Source of the DNA: Pseudoalteromonas xiamenensis
GTDB taxonomy: Bacteria; Pseudomonadota; Gammaproteobacteria; Enterobacterales; Alteromonadaceae
Length of the DNA stretch: 64,000 nucleotides
Direction of reading: 5' to 3'
Assembly (NCBI RefSeq): GCF_030994125.1
Contig: NZ_CP099917.1
Coordinates: 186,001 to 250,000, forward strand
In this document: positions 16,201-24,869 of the stretch, one piece after another
Layout of the letters: every line of letters starts with the position of its first letter
Position numbering within the stretch: position 1 is the stretch's first letter
Translations under genes and position numbers: made by a program
Notes under the pieces: generated by a model
What the model was told of the DNA's origin: nothing
Seen by the model: only the letters and a program-made list of their open reading frames with translations
Databases searched by the model: none

Positions 16201-17214
16201 ATGATTGATTTTCGTTCAGATACAGTAACTAAACCTTGTAACGATATGTTGAACGCCATGATGACCGCATTGGTTGGCGATGACGTTTATGGCGATGATC
16301 CTACAGTTAATGAGCTAGAGCAGTTTGCTGCACAAAGGCACGGTTTTGAGAGCGCGCTGTTTGTTACTTCTGGCACTCAAGCGAATTTACTCGGGATACT
16401 GAGTCATTGTGAACGCGGAGACGAGTATTTATGCGGACAGCGAGCGCATAATTACTTATATGAAGCGGGTGGCGCTGCTGTACTAGGTTCTGTGCAACCG
16501 CAGCCTATTGAAAACAACGCCAATGGAACACTTTGCTTTGAAAAGTTGAGAAAGGCCATTAAACCAGATGATTTTCATTTTGCTCGCACTAAGTTATTGA
16601 GTTTAGAAAACACGATTGGCGGAAAAGTACTGTCAATCGACTATCTAAACAAGGCAAGAGCATTTTGCAACGAGCATGGTCTCGCGCTGCATCTTGACGG
16701 CGCTCGAGTGTACAACGCAGCCGTTGCGCTTGAGGTAGATATAAAAGAAATATGCAGTCAATTTGATTCTATGACGATTTGCTTATCGAAAGGCCTAGGG
16801 GCACCAGTAGGCTCTCTGTTGCTTGGCGATAAAGCTTATATCGCAAAAGCGAGGCGGCTGCGTAAAATGGTTGGTGGTGGTATGCGCCAAGCGGGAATTT
16901 TGGCAGCAGCAGGGCTATTTGCTTTAAAGAATAATGTTACCCGATTAGCGGATGATCACCAAAATGCTCGGTATTTAGCTGAACGATTGAATGAGCTTAA
17001 AGGTTTTTCTACGGTTAATTACAACGTACAAACAAACATAGTTTTTGTTGATATCGAAGACTCGGTGGACATTCAACTTATCGCAGATTCGCTAAAACAA
17101 GAAGGAATACTCTTTACGCCAGGGTACCAAGGCATGCGCTTGGTTACACACAAAGATGTTTCTAAACGGGATATTGATGTGTTAATCGAAAAACTCAGTC
17201 ATTCTGTTCGTTAG
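16201..17214 (+). CDS. ltaE: Low-specificity L-threonine aldolase
   Basis: PLP-dependent enzyme, 337 residues, splitting L-threonine and L-allo-threonine to glycine and acetaldehyde. N-terminal IDFRSDTVTKP, GDDVYGDDPTVNELE and FVTSGTQANLLG are the family signatures; HLDGARVYNA binds PLP and LSKGLGAPVGS carries the Schiff-base lysine (about residue 197). The ATG at 16201 follows AAAGGAAATAAAA; a TTG at 16162 in frame is unlikely because the known family begins at this MIDFRSD. Single-gene transcript followed by two tRNA genes on the other strand. Confidence 0.93.
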   Translation: MIDFRSDTVTKPCNDMLNAMMTALVGDDVYGDDPTVNELEQFAAQRHGFESALFVTSGTQANLLGILSHCERGDEYLCGQRAHNYLYEAGGAAVLGSVQPQPIENNANGTLCFEKLRKAIKPDDFHFARTKLLSLENTIGGKVLSIDYLNKARAFCNEHGLALHLDGARVYNAAVALEVDIKEICSQFDSMTICLSKGLGAPVGSLLLGDKAYIAKARRLRKMVGGGMRQAGILAAAGLFALKNNVTRLADDHQNARYLAERLNELKGFSTVNYNVQTNIVFVDIEDSVDIQLIADSLKQEGILFTPGYQGMRLVTHKDVSKRDIDVLIEKLSHSVR

Positions 17215-17359
17215 GCTTAGGAACGCGGTGGTAGGGCGAGTCCGTTTTACCACCCAAAACACTCGAAATCCTTCGGGAATAGGCCTTTCTGAGCAAGATA
17301 ATCTAAAGCTTGATTTGGCGTCGATTTTTTGGAAGTTTGTTTAAGGCTAAAACATGAGG

Positions 17360-17436
17360 TGGTACAACCGAGTGGATTCGAACCACCGACCCCTACCATG
17401 TCAAGGTAGTGCTCTAACCAACTGAGCTACGGTTGT
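17360..17436 (-). tRNA. tRNA-Val (GAC), copy 1
   Basis: 77 nt including an encoded CCA end. Acceptor stem ACAACCG/CGGTTGT, D arm GCTCAGTTGGTTAGAGC, anticodon stem CTACC/GGTAG with loop TTGACAT (anticodon GAC, complementary to 17400-17402), T loop TTCGAAT. Strongly like E. coli tRNA-Val2. Ten bases separate it from copy 2. Confidence 0.97.
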
Positions 17437-17446
17437 ATTATAAGAT

Positions 17447-17523
17447 TGGTACGACCGAGTGGATTCGAACCACCGACCCCTACCATGTCAAGGTAGTGCT
17501 CTAACCAACTGAGCTACGGTCGT
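17447..17523 (-). tRNA. tRNA-Val (GAC), copy 2
   Basis: Identical to copy 1 except for one acceptor-stem pair: ACGACCG/CGGTCGT instead of ACAACCG/CGGTTGT, a compensatory A-U to G-C change. It is the promoter-proximal copy of the pair. Confidence 0.97.
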
Positions 17524-17557
17524 ACTACGTTAGGGCTTTATGCCTCAACAGGGCGCT

Positions 17558-17586
17558 AATATATAGTGACTAAATTGATGATGCAA
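17558..17586 (-). promoter_or_regulatory. Promoter of the tRNA-Val pair
   Basis: On the minus strand: TTGCAT (-35, at 17586-17581), 17-bp spacer, TATATT (-10, at 17563-17558), then AGCGCCC, a G+C-rich discriminator as expected for a stable-RNA promoter. Confidence 0.65.
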
Positions 17587-17660
17587 GCCTCAAGTATCGA
17601 TTTTTTAACTGATTGGCGATTTTTAAATCACAATGAATGAGAATTAGGCTAAATCAGATC

Positions 17661-18680
17661 TTAGTGAGCTTTAGAATTGAAGGGATTGATTTCACAGGAT
17701 TTGTAAAAAGCCTGCCACCACTTTACATGTTGTTTGGCTGAATCCTTTAATTTTGCAAGTAAGCTTGCCTCGTTTGTTGGGGCAAATTTTACAGCGAGGC
17801 TCGGTGTTTGTTCATAAAGCTTAAAAAGAAGAGGGGAAATTTGCTCTAATGAACCGACAAGCTGACTTTGGTAGGGTTGAATTGGTGCTATGTAAAAGGT
17901 TTGAAAAACATTGCTAAGTATTTCCGCTTTATTTTTAGCGCGTCCTTTTTTGCAAAGTGTCTTTTGTATATCGATGGTGTTGAGTGAAAACGTCGTTTGT
18001 TCATTTAAATTAGCTTGTTTCACTGAGCTTGATACCAGAGCGCTCACGTAACTATTCTGGTTTAGGTTTTTTAGCGCTAAAGTGATGTCTTGTGGCGTTA
18101 TTGAGTCAAAGTCTTGGGTATCAATTTTCGTTTTGATAGTCACGAGACTTGTGAGTCCTTCTCGGGCTGCTTCTTTCCCTTCAATGCCGAGTACTGGTAT
18201 TTCTTTTGACGTTGCGACGAGTAACGACTGCATTTCTCGTTCTGAGGACAACATGAGCTGAAACATCGTCGACACGGCTTGTTTCTTCGCTATAAGCGCA
18301 TCGGCGAGTGTTGATTTTAACAGCTCATTTTTGTCATCGAGTGATTCGATGCATTTAGGCATTAACTGAATAAATCTAATTGCGTATTTGAGTTTCTCAC
18401 TAGGTACGGCGACTTTACCCAGTTGGTTATTATGCTCGGCAACATAGCGAGACACCTCACAATGGTTAATTGAAGCAAGCTCTATCAACGAAATAGTCGG
18501 CTCATTGGGTAAGCTCGGTGGTGTTAACTTTACTAATCCAGAGTAAGAAATCGGGTTGAAGGAGACATCAACAACGTTTGCGAGTCGCTTTTGATAGTCT
18601 ACATAGTCATCACTCGGCTGCGAAGAGCAGCCGAACAACAGGCCAAATACGCTAGTGGATGTTAGCAGTAAGCGTCGCAA
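17661..18680 (-). CDS. Lipoprotein, DUF3080 family
   Basis: A 339-residue lipoprotein. The signal FGLLFGC-SSQ gives the lipidated cysteine near residue 18; the next residues SSQ do not suggest inner-membrane retention. The body matches my memory of DUF3080 (YQKRLANVVDV near the start, LAELASINHCEVSRYV and WWQAFYKSCE near the end). Start: TTG 18680, with AGGAA 7 nt upstream, overlapping the MATE gene end by 29 bp, so the two genes are co-transcribed. Function unknown. Confidence 0.75.
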   Translation of the reverse strand: MRRLLLTSTSVFGLLFGCSSQPSDDYVDYQKRLANVVDVSFNPISYSGLVKLTPPSLPNEPTISLIELASINHCEVSRYVAEHNNQLGKVAVPSEKLKYAIRFIQLMPKCIESLDDKNELLKSTLADALIAKKQAVSTMFQLMLSSEREMQSLLVATSKEIPVLGIEGKEAAREGLTSLVTIKTKIDTQDFDSITPQDITLALKNLNQNSYVSALVSSSVKQANLNEQTTFSLNTIDIQKTLCKKGRAKNKAEILSNVFQTFYIAPIQPYQSQLVGSLEQISPLLFKLYEQTPSLAVKFAPTNEASLLAKLKDSAKQHVKWWQAFYKSCEINPFNSKAH

Positions 18681-20004
18681 GTCGTTTCCTCACGGCAGTT
18701 ATTAATAAAATCGCAGCAACTGAGAGTCCCACTATAATACCTATCCAAAAGCCTTGTGGTCCCATCGCTGACACAATGTAATTGGTCTTTGCCAATACGA
18801 AGCCAAGTGTAAAACCGATGACCCAATAGCTCAAAAAAGTAATAAGTGAAATCGGCTTCGTAAATTTCAAACCTCGTAATGCACCATTGGCTGCAACTTG
18901 AAGCGCATCAGGTAGTTGATAAATACAGGCTAAAACCAAAATTGATGAAGCCAGTATTAACACCTGCTCGTTGCTTGAGTAAAACGAAGCAACGACATCG
19001 CGCAGAGTAAATGTGAATGTTGCAACAATTGCAGCAACCAGACATGCCAGCATAAATGCGGTAGATATTGCTGTGCGTAAAGATCTCAGGTGCCCTTGGC
19101 CCGATAAATTGCCGACTCTAATCGCGATTGCCATCGATAAACTTAGCGGCATCATAAATAAAACAGTCGATACGCTCGCCGCTATTTGATGACCTGAAAC
19201 AGCGATAGGACCTAAATCTGCTATGAACAGCGGAATACAGGCGAACAGGGTGACTTCAAAAAACGTTGCAAGACAAATCGGTAGACCCAGTTTAAACAAA
19301 TAACTCAGCTCTTTAGGCTGAGGTTTTTGAAAATTATCGAACAGTTTCAGTTCAGAAAGTACGGAGGACCTTTGGCTATAGGTATGCTGTAAAATCGCCA
19401 TAAACGCGAAGACAAGACTTGTTGCAAGTCCGCAACCAGCGCTGCCTAATGCCGGCATTCCAAACAACCCATGAATAAAAATATAGTTCACAGGGATGTT
19501 GAGCAGTAATCCAAGCAAACTAATGTAAAAAGCAGGCTTGGTTAGGCCAACCCCTTCGGTGACGTTTCTATAGATTGTGAATGTTAAAAACCCGAGCATG
19601 CCCCATTTCACGAACCAAATGTAGCCAAGTGATTTTTCAACAATTGTGGGTGCAGTATCTAATCGAGCTATGACTAATTCGGTAAAGGGCGCAATGGATA
19701 AGCCGAGTGTACTTAAGATAAGCACTAAATAGATGCTTTGCTGAAAGTAGTGGCGGATCCCTGAGTTATCACCAGCACCATGGCAATGGGCCACAACCCC
19801 CGTCAGGGCGAGCAAGATTCCTTGAAGACCAAACAAAATAGGATTCCAAATACCTACCGCAATGGAGAGTGCAGCAAGGTCTTCGGCACTTACTTGACCC
19901 GCCATCATGGTGTCGACTACAGACATTAATACCAGTGTAACTTGAGCGAAAAATACCGGAGTGGCGAGTTGGATAAGTCTTTTGGCTTCCCAAGCTGAAA
20001 ACAT
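18652..20004 (-). CDS. MATE family efflux transporter (NorM/MdtK type)
   Basis: A 450-residue inner-membrane antiporter with twelve hydrophobic segments. Family features: LIQLATPVFFAQVTLVLMSVVDTMMAGQVS at the N-terminus, GLLLNIPVNYIFIHG midway and DALQVAANGALRGLK in the second half. It exports cationic drugs or metabolites using Na+ or H+. It is divergent from ribE, the same arrangement as mdtK and ribC in E. coli, which supports the NorM/MdtK assignment. Gene order with the downstream DUF3080 lipoprotein is tight. Confidence 0.92.
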   Translation of the reverse strand: MFSAWEAKRLIQLATPVFFAQVTLVLMSVVDTMMAGQVSAEDLAALSIAVGIWNPILFGLQGILLALTGVVAHCHGAGDNSGIRHYFQQSIYLVLILSTLGLSIAPFTELVIARLDTAPTIVEKSLGYIWFVKWGMLGFLTFTIYRNVTEGVGLTKPAFYISLLGLLLNIPVNYIFIHGLFGMPALGSAGCGLATSLVFAFMAILQHTYSQRSSVLSELKLFDNFQKPQPKELSYLFKLGLPICLATFFEVTLFACIPLFIADLGPIAVSGHQIAASVSTVLFMMPLSLSMAIAIRVGNLSGQGHLRSLRTAISTAFMLACLVAAIVATFTFTLRDVVASFYSSNEQVLILASSILVLACIYQLPDALQVAANGALRGLKFTKPISLITFLSYWVIGFTLGFVLAKTNYIVSAMGPQGFWIGIIVGLSVAAILLITAVRKRLATLTANIH

Positions 20005-20137
20005 GATTATCTCGACGTAACATTTAAAGGCGTATAGTAAGTTAAAGCAGATTAAGTTTCATCTTCCTGAGACAAGAGATGACAAAAAGCGGATGAAACT
20101 ATACCATTTGTCCATCCGTATTTGAGAGACTCATCGT

Positions 20138-20767
20138 GTGTTCACAGGAATTATTCAAACGCAAGCAACAGTGATTAATGCAAATCAGGAAGACGGCGTT
20201 CAACGGCTCGTACTTTCAGTGGAAAGAGGCTATTTGGGGCATTTGGATATTGGTGCAAGCATTGCGATAAACGGATGTTGTTTGACCGTGGTGCATTTTG
20301 AAGTTCCCCCTCAAGATGTGGTAGGTCAAGTTCACTTCGACGTAATCGATGAAACGTTGCTGCTTACTAATTTGGGTAATTTGCGTCGCGGAATGAAAGT
20401 GAACTTTGAACGCTCAGTCACGTTCGGCACAGAGCTGGGTGGTCACATCGTTTCGGGTCACATTCACGATACTGCAAAAGTGGAAGAAATTATCCATGAA
20501 CAGAACAATTGTCGTATAAAACTCACATTACCGAGCAAATGGATGAAATACATTATGTATAAAGGGTTTGTGTCGGTTAACGGTGCTAGTCTGACTGTTG
20601 GCAACATGGATGATACTGGCTTTTGGCTGCACCTCATCCCAGAGACTTTACAAATCACCAATATTGGTTTGCTTGAAGTAGGTGACGCCGTCAACATCGA
20701 AGTGGATCAACACACTCTGACCATCGTTAATACAGTCGAAAATTACCTACGAAAACAATCCACCTAA
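20138..20767 (+). CDS. ribE: Riboflavin synthase, alpha subunit
   Basis: A 209-residue enzyme that converts two 6,7-dimethyl-8-ribityllumazine molecules to riboflavin. The two homologous lumazine-binding halves are visible: MFTGIIQTQATV with ASIAINGCCLTVV, then HIVSGHIH and GFVSVNGASLTV. It starts with GTG at 20138 followed directly by TTC ACA GGA, which gives the invariant MFTG start; GAGAG is the likely ribosome binding site. I see no FMN riboswitch in the 130 bp upstream. The 3' end overlaps the convergent CPXCG gene by 4 bp. Confidence 0.96.
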   Translation: MFTGIIQTQATVINANQEDGVQRLVLSVERGYLGHLDIGASIAINGCCLTVVHFEVPPQDVVGQVHFDVIDETLLLTNLGNLRRGMKVNFERSVTFGTELGGHIVSGHIHDTAKVEEIIHEQNNCRIKLTLPSKWMKYIMYKGFVSVNGASLTVGNMDDTGFWLHLIPETLQITNIGLLEVGDAVNIEVDQHTLTIVNTVENYLRKQST

Positions 20768-20970
20768 AAAATTTGCTCATCGTCACTGTCAACGTGGAGT
20801 TCAAGTTTATTTCGTAAATCATCGATGTGCATATTGAGATGTATTGGATTGCAACAGGCCGCACAATCTTCGTAAAAATCTTGGTCTCCACAGGTGGTAT
20901 CAAGTGAAACGTGAATATGATGACCACAATGAGGGCACTCGATGCGTTGTGAATAGAGCTCTCTCATCAC
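20764..20970 (-). CDS. CPXCG-motif cysteine-rich protein
   Basis: A 68-residue protein with CPHCG near residue 12 and a second pair, CAACC, near residue 36, so probably one bound zinc. The acidic tail SDDEQIF is typical of this small family. ATG at 20970 is followed by a second ATG at 20967. Convergent with ribE. Function unknown. Confidence 0.82.
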   Translation of the reverse strand: MMRELYSQRIECPHCGHHIHVSLDTTCGDQDFYEDCAACCNPIHLNMHIDDLRNKLELHVDSDDEQIF

Positions 20971-21040
20971 GCTACCTTTTTATGCCATTAAACACCTCCT
21001 AATTATAGCTCGAAAGTCAATAATGGCACTTTTGTGAAGG

Positions 21041-21895
21041 CTATTTTAAGATTTCATAAATTTTGTTTTTAGCTTGAACAAGATAGTTACCAGCGTACAT
21101 GTTTGCTTGATGAAGAATGGGGTAAAGTTGGTAAAGTGCTTTTCGCTGTTCGTAACCATGATGAAGAGGAGCTATGCTCTCATATCCTTGATAGAAAGCG
21201 TCTGGAAGCGGGCCAAACAACTCACTTGTCGCGAGATCGATTTCTCTGTCGCCGTAATAGCAAGCAGGTTTGAATAGGACGGGCTTAGACTCATGAAAGC
21301 CGATGTTGCCGCGCCAAAAGTCGCCATGCAGCAGGCTCGGTTCGACTTGATGCGGCAGCATTGCGCGAATGGTTTCAACGAATGCATCTATTTCGACAAA
21401 TTCAACCCCTTGCTCCGCTAACAACTGCAGTTGCCAGCCTATGCGTTCCTCGGCAAAAAAGGTATCCCATTTTTTGTGCCATCGATTTGGCTGAATTTGA
21501 GTATGAAGATAGTTGTCTGATTCTAACCCATACATTTTTTGTTCGTTGCGGCTGTGCATTTTGCCGAGTAAAATACCGCACTCAAACCAATTATCTTGTT
21601 GGGGCTCGGTTGTCACCCATTCAATGACGTGATAAGCAAACTCCATGGTCGTACCAATTAAAATTGAGTCCGCTATCAAAAAGTCGCTATCCCGAATCAA
21701 CAGTGCTCGGTTACCCGCTTCACACTCAAAGCGTTCGAGTGCTTCTACGCGAGCTACTTTTACAAGATAATTTACCGTACCGTTGCTTATTTTGAATCGG
21801 CGTTCGTAGTCGTGGCCAGGAATCTCTGACTTTTTGACGATTTCGAAAGGCTGATGAAGAACTTCAGACAGTTGTTGGCAAACAGCATTCCACAT
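21041..21895 (-). CDS. Fructosamine kinase family protein
   Basis: A 284-residue cytoplasmic kinase of the fructosamine/ketosamine-3-kinase family (E. coli YniA-like), expected to phosphorylate sugar adducts on proteins so that they come off. Key motifs: LLHGDFWRGNIGF (catalytic Asp in HGD), YYGDREIDLATSELFG (metal-binding Asp), and the C-terminal YQLYPILHQANMYAGNY characteristic of the family. ATG at 21895 (MWNAVCQQL). It stands alone between a CPXCG gene and a divergent DUF445 gene. Confidence 0.9.
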   Translation of the reverse strand: MWNAVCQQLSEVLHQPFEIVKKSEIPGHDYERRFKISNGTVNYLVKVARVEALERFECEAGNRALLIRDSDFLIADSILIGTTMEFAYHVIEWVTTEPQQDNWFECGILLGKMHSRNEQKMYGLESDNYLHTQIQPNRWHKKWDTFFAEERIGWQLQLLAEQGVEFVEIDAFVETIRAMLPHQVEPSLLHGDFWRGNIGFHESKPVLFKPACYYGDREIDLATSELFGPLPDAFYQGYESIAPLHHGYEQRKALYQLYPILHQANMYAGNYLVQAKNKIYEILK

Positions 21896-22015
21896 GACAA
21901 GTCACTTTATCTATCAACGTACTTACAATAATGGCTGAAGATTGCCAAAGCACAAAACATTGAGCAGAAAAATTATTGATATAGAATAACAAACGTTGAG
22001 AATTAAGGAGTTTGT

Positions 22016-22708
22016 ATGAACAAAAGCGTCGTTACGAATTTGTTTGCTGCCGCATTCGTGGTGCTTGGTTATATTATCGATAATGCACTCGTGTTTTCCG
22101 TTGGCTTATTTGCATTATCTGGCGCGGTAACAAATTGGCTTGCAATCCATATGCTATTTGAAAAGGTCCCTTTGCTTTATGGCTCAGGCGTAATCGTTAT
22201 TAAGTTTGAACAATTCAAATCCGGCATTCGCGATTTAATTTTAAAAGAGTTTTTTAATCGTGATAAAATCGCCCAATTTATAGAACAAGAACAACAAAAG
22301 TTTGACTTAGCGCCTGTTATTCAAAAAGTCGATTTAAGCCCTGCATTTGACAAACTGGTGGCCGTAATTGAAGCATCACAGTTTGGGGCAATGCTCGGTA
22401 TGTTTGGTGGCAAAGAAGCGGTAGAGCCAATGCGTGACGCGTTTCAAGAAAAAATGAAAGAAGCAATGAGCGATATTGCGAAGAGTGATGACTTTCATGC
22501 GTTATTAGCCGAAGAGCTAAAGATGGGTAAAGCCAATGAGGAGTTACTCGAAACGGTAGAAGATTTGGTGGATAAACGACTTGCAGAGCTTACGCCCCAG
22601 ATGGTCAAAGATATTATTCAAACCATGATTAAAACCCACTTAGGTTGGTTAGTGGTATGGGGTGGTGTGTTTGGTGGTCTATTCGGCCTTGCCGCTCATT
22701 TAGTTTAA
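22016..22708 (+). CDS. DUF445 family membrane protein
   Basis: A 230-residue protein with hydrophobic segments at the N-terminus (VTNLFAAAFVVLGYIID and VFSVGLFALSGAVTNWLAIHMLF) and C-terminus (LGWLVVWGGVFGGLFGLAAHLV). The AVTNWLAIHMLFEKVP box is the DUF445 hallmark. The part between is soluble, helical and charged. AAGGAG precedes the ATG. Function unknown; some relatives are linked to membrane organisation. Confidence 0.82.
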   Translation: MNKSVVTNLFAAAFVVLGYIIDNALVFSVGLFALSGAVTNWLAIHMLFEKVPLLYGSGVIVIKFEQFKSGIRDLILKEFFNRDKIAQFIEQEQQKFDLAPVIQKVDLSPAFDKLVAVIEASQFGAMLGMFGGKEAVEPMRDAFQEKMKEAMSDIAKSDDFHALLAEELKMGKANEELLETVEDLVDKRLAELTPQMVKDIIQTMIKTHLGWLVVWGGVFGGLFGLAAHLV

Positions 22709-22723
22709 TTTACCGTTATCGTC

Positions 22724-22758
22724 GATATGGCATGCGAGCACAAGCCGCATGCCATGTC
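22724..22758. terminator. Strong hairpin between convergent genes
   Basis: GATATGGCATGCG (22724-22736) pairs with CGCATGCCATGTC (22746-22758), 13 bp with one G-U pair, around a 9-nt loop. It lies in the 62-bp gap between the DUF445 and DUF3718 genes. There is no U tract on either strand, so it may stabilise 3' ends rather than act as a standard terminator. Confidence 0.45.
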
Positions 22759-22770
22759 GGTTCTCGAACA

Positions 22771-23121
22771 TTAGCGACTGCCACTAATGTAAATTGTCTT
22801 AGGTGCATTGTTCGCAAGGTCTTTGATCGATGTGTTGGTCTCAAGTGAGAGTCCAAGAAGACGTGCAGTTTTTGAAAGGTCGTATTTCTTAGCAAAATCT
22901 TCAACACGGTTGTCATTACAACGCAGTTTCATTGTCACGGTATTTTTAGTTACACGCGTCAACGTCAGGGTATCGCGAAGCGTATCGATGCTATCGGATG
23001 CGACGGCCATGCAAAGTGCTGTCGCAACTGAATCATCATTTGCCACAAAGTTATTGGCGTTAGCTGATGTTACTATAAAACCGAATAGTGCTGTGCAAGT
23101 AAATAGTAAACGTTTCATCAT
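22771..23121 (-). CDS. Exported small protein, DUF3718-like
   Basis: A 117-residue protein with a signal peptide (MMKRLLFTCTALFGFIVTSANA-NN). The pattern DDSVATALCMAVASD and MKLRCNDNRVEDFAKKY, with two cysteines, fits DUF3718, a periplasmic family of Shewanella and relatives. Start: ATG at 23121 (a second ATG at 23118), with AAGGAA 6 nt upstream; a longer frame to 23187 has no signal-like start. Function unknown. Confidence 0.68.
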   Translation of the reverse strand: MMKRLLFTCTALFGFIVTSANANNFVANDDSVATALCMAVASDSIDTLRDTLTLTRVTKNTVTMKLRCNDNRVEDFAKKYDLSKTARLLGLSLETNTSIKDLANNAPKTIYISGSR

Positions 23122-23475
23122 GGTATTCCTTGTATCAGTATGGGCAATTCCAGTATGGCAATTTCCATCTAAATTGCTGTTAACCAACTGAGACAGGATG
23201 TAAGTAGCTATTTCAACCTCGACACACTTTAAATAAACGGGCTTATTCCAACGACTTAAGTTGTGTTTTTTGACACAATTTCACCAAAATATTTTTCGTT
23301 TGCTTATGTTGATTCATCGCTAACCTTTGATTATTTCCTCGAGGTTGCTACCTTTAATTAACTAAGCAGCAATGTATCGTGATTTTCATCGTAATTAATT
23401 GCTTTTTAGGCTTGTTTATTAGCATTTAATACGTAGATCCGATACATTCCCTAAAAAAACAACAGAGAAAAAACA
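23122..23475. other. Divergent intergenic region (354 bp)
   Basis: Between the DUF3718 gene and the amidohydrolase pair. AAGTTGTGT/ACACAATTT (23258-23281, one G-U pair) can form a hairpin around TTTTTG; it could also be an operator for the rightward genes. Otherwise AT-rich with no gene that I can support. Confidence 0.5.
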
Positions 23476-24858
23476 ATGCAAAAATTTGTTCCTTCCATTT
23501 TAGCGGTGGCACTGGGAGTCGCGCTAACAGGGTGCCAAGACCAAGGCCCAAAAAGAGAAAAGGTCGAAATAAATAAAAACCCTTATCCGAGCACCTATAA
23601 ACCTTATTCAGGTTCGTCCACGCTTATTAAAAATGCAACAGTACTTACGGGCACTGGTGAACGTTTAGACAATACGGACGTTCTGCTTGTCGATGGTAAG
23701 ATTAAAGAAGTGGGTCAAAATTTATCCGCCATCGCAGATACAACCGTTGACGCAAATGGAAAATGGGTAACACCTGGTATTATCGATGTTCACTCGCACC
23801 TTGGTGCTTATCCAAGTCCACAAGTTGAGTCTCACCAAGATGGCAACGAAATGACTTCGCCTAATACCGCGGAAGTGTGGGTTGAACATTCAGTGTGGCC
23901 TCAAGATCCTGGTTTCAATCGTGCTCGTGAAGGCGGTATTACGACATTACAAATTCTACCGGGTTCTGCAAACTTGTTTGGTGGTCGTGGCGTAACGCTT
24001 AAGAATATTCCAGCGCCAACCATGCAAGGTATGAAATTTCCTGATGCACCATACGGCCTGAAGATGGCGTGTGGTGAAAACCCGAAACGTGTTTATGGTG
24101 GAAAAGGCGTGTTACCTTCAACCCGTATGGGTAATATGGCGGGTTACCGTAAGTCTTGGGCTGCTGCAACAGAATACAAACGCGCTTGGGAAGAATACGA
24201 TAAAGCATATGCAATGGGCTTAAACCCAGAAGCACCAGAGCGCGATATTAAAATGGACACGCTTCGTGGTGTGTTAGATGGCGACATTCTCATTCATAAC
24301 CATTGTTATAAAGCAGAAGAAATGGCGATGATGATCGACTTATCGAAAGAGTTTGGTTATCACGCAGGTACATTCCACCATGGCATTGAAGCTTATAAAA
24401 TTTCTGATTTGCTTGCAGAAAATGGAAACTGTGCGGCACTTTGGCCGGATTGGTGGGGTTTCAAAATGGAAGCCTATGACATGGTACAAGAAAACGTTGC
24501 AATTGTTGATGCAGTCAAAAACTCTTGTGCGGTTGTTCATTCTGATTCTGATACAACAATTCAACGCTTGAACCAAGAAGCAGGCAAGGTGATGTATCGC
24601 GCGAATGACGTGGGCTTCAACTTGAAAGAAGAAGACGCAATTAAGTGGATCACCTACAACGCGGCGAAGAGTTTGGGTATTCAGGATAAAGTCGGTTCAT
24701 TGGCGGCGGGTAAAAATGCTGACGTGGTTATCTGGAACCAAAGTCCATTTAGCGTTTACGCAAAAGCGCAACAAGTATTTATCGATGGTGCAAAAGTGTA
24801 CGACCGCGACGATGAAAAATATCAAGCAGTTAGCGACTTTATGCTAGGTCAGAAGTAA
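23476..24858 (+). CDS. Amidohydrolase, lipoprotein
   Basis: A 460-residue protein of the imidazolonepropionase-like amidohydrolase group. Lipobox LTGC with Cys20; it should be anchored in a cell-envelope membrane. The metal-binding HSH is at residues 106-108 (TPGIIDVHSHLG), with further candidate ligands HNH in ILIHNHCYK, HH in GTFHHGIEAYK and HSDSD near the C-terminus. The composite-domain strands (TLIKNATVLTGTG and KNADVVIWNQSPF) flank the barrel. It likely hydrolyses a peptide-like or cyclic amide bond, but the substrate is not predictable. Followed after 11 bp by a paralogue; probably co-transcribed and perhaps forming a heteromer. Confidence 0.85.
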   Translation: MQKFVPSILAVALGVALTGCQDQGPKREKVEINKNPYPSTYKPYSGSSTLIKNATVLTGTGERLDNTDVLLVDGKIKEVGQNLSAIADTTVDANGKWVTPGIIDVHSHLGAYPSPQVESHQDGNEMTSPNTAEVWVEHSVWPQDPGFNRAREGGITTLQILPGSANLFGGRGVTLKNIPAPTMQGMKFPDAPYGLKMACGENPKRVYGGKGVLPSTRMGNMAGYRKSWAAATEYKRAWEEYDKAYAMGLNPEAPERDIKMDTLRGVLDGDILIHNHCYKAEEMAMMIDLSKEFGYHAGTFHHGIEAYKISDLLAENGNCAALWPDWWGFKMEAYDMVQENVAIVDAVKNSCAVVHSDSDTTIQRLNQEAGKVMYRANDVGFNLKEEDAIKWITYNAAKSLGIQDKVGSLAAGKNADVVIWNQSPFSVYAKAQQVFIDGAKVYDRDDEKYQAVSDFMLGQK

Positions 24859-24869
24859 GGAGGCCAATT

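Noticed and set aside
17227..17254. Terminator after ltaE (GGTGGTA/TACCACC)
   Set aside because: The 7-bp stem has a 14-nt loop and no U tract on either strand, so I do not list it.
20005..20137. FMN riboswitch before ribE
   Set aside because: The 133-bp divergent spacer has no RFN-element conserved blocks and is shared with the MATE gene promoter.
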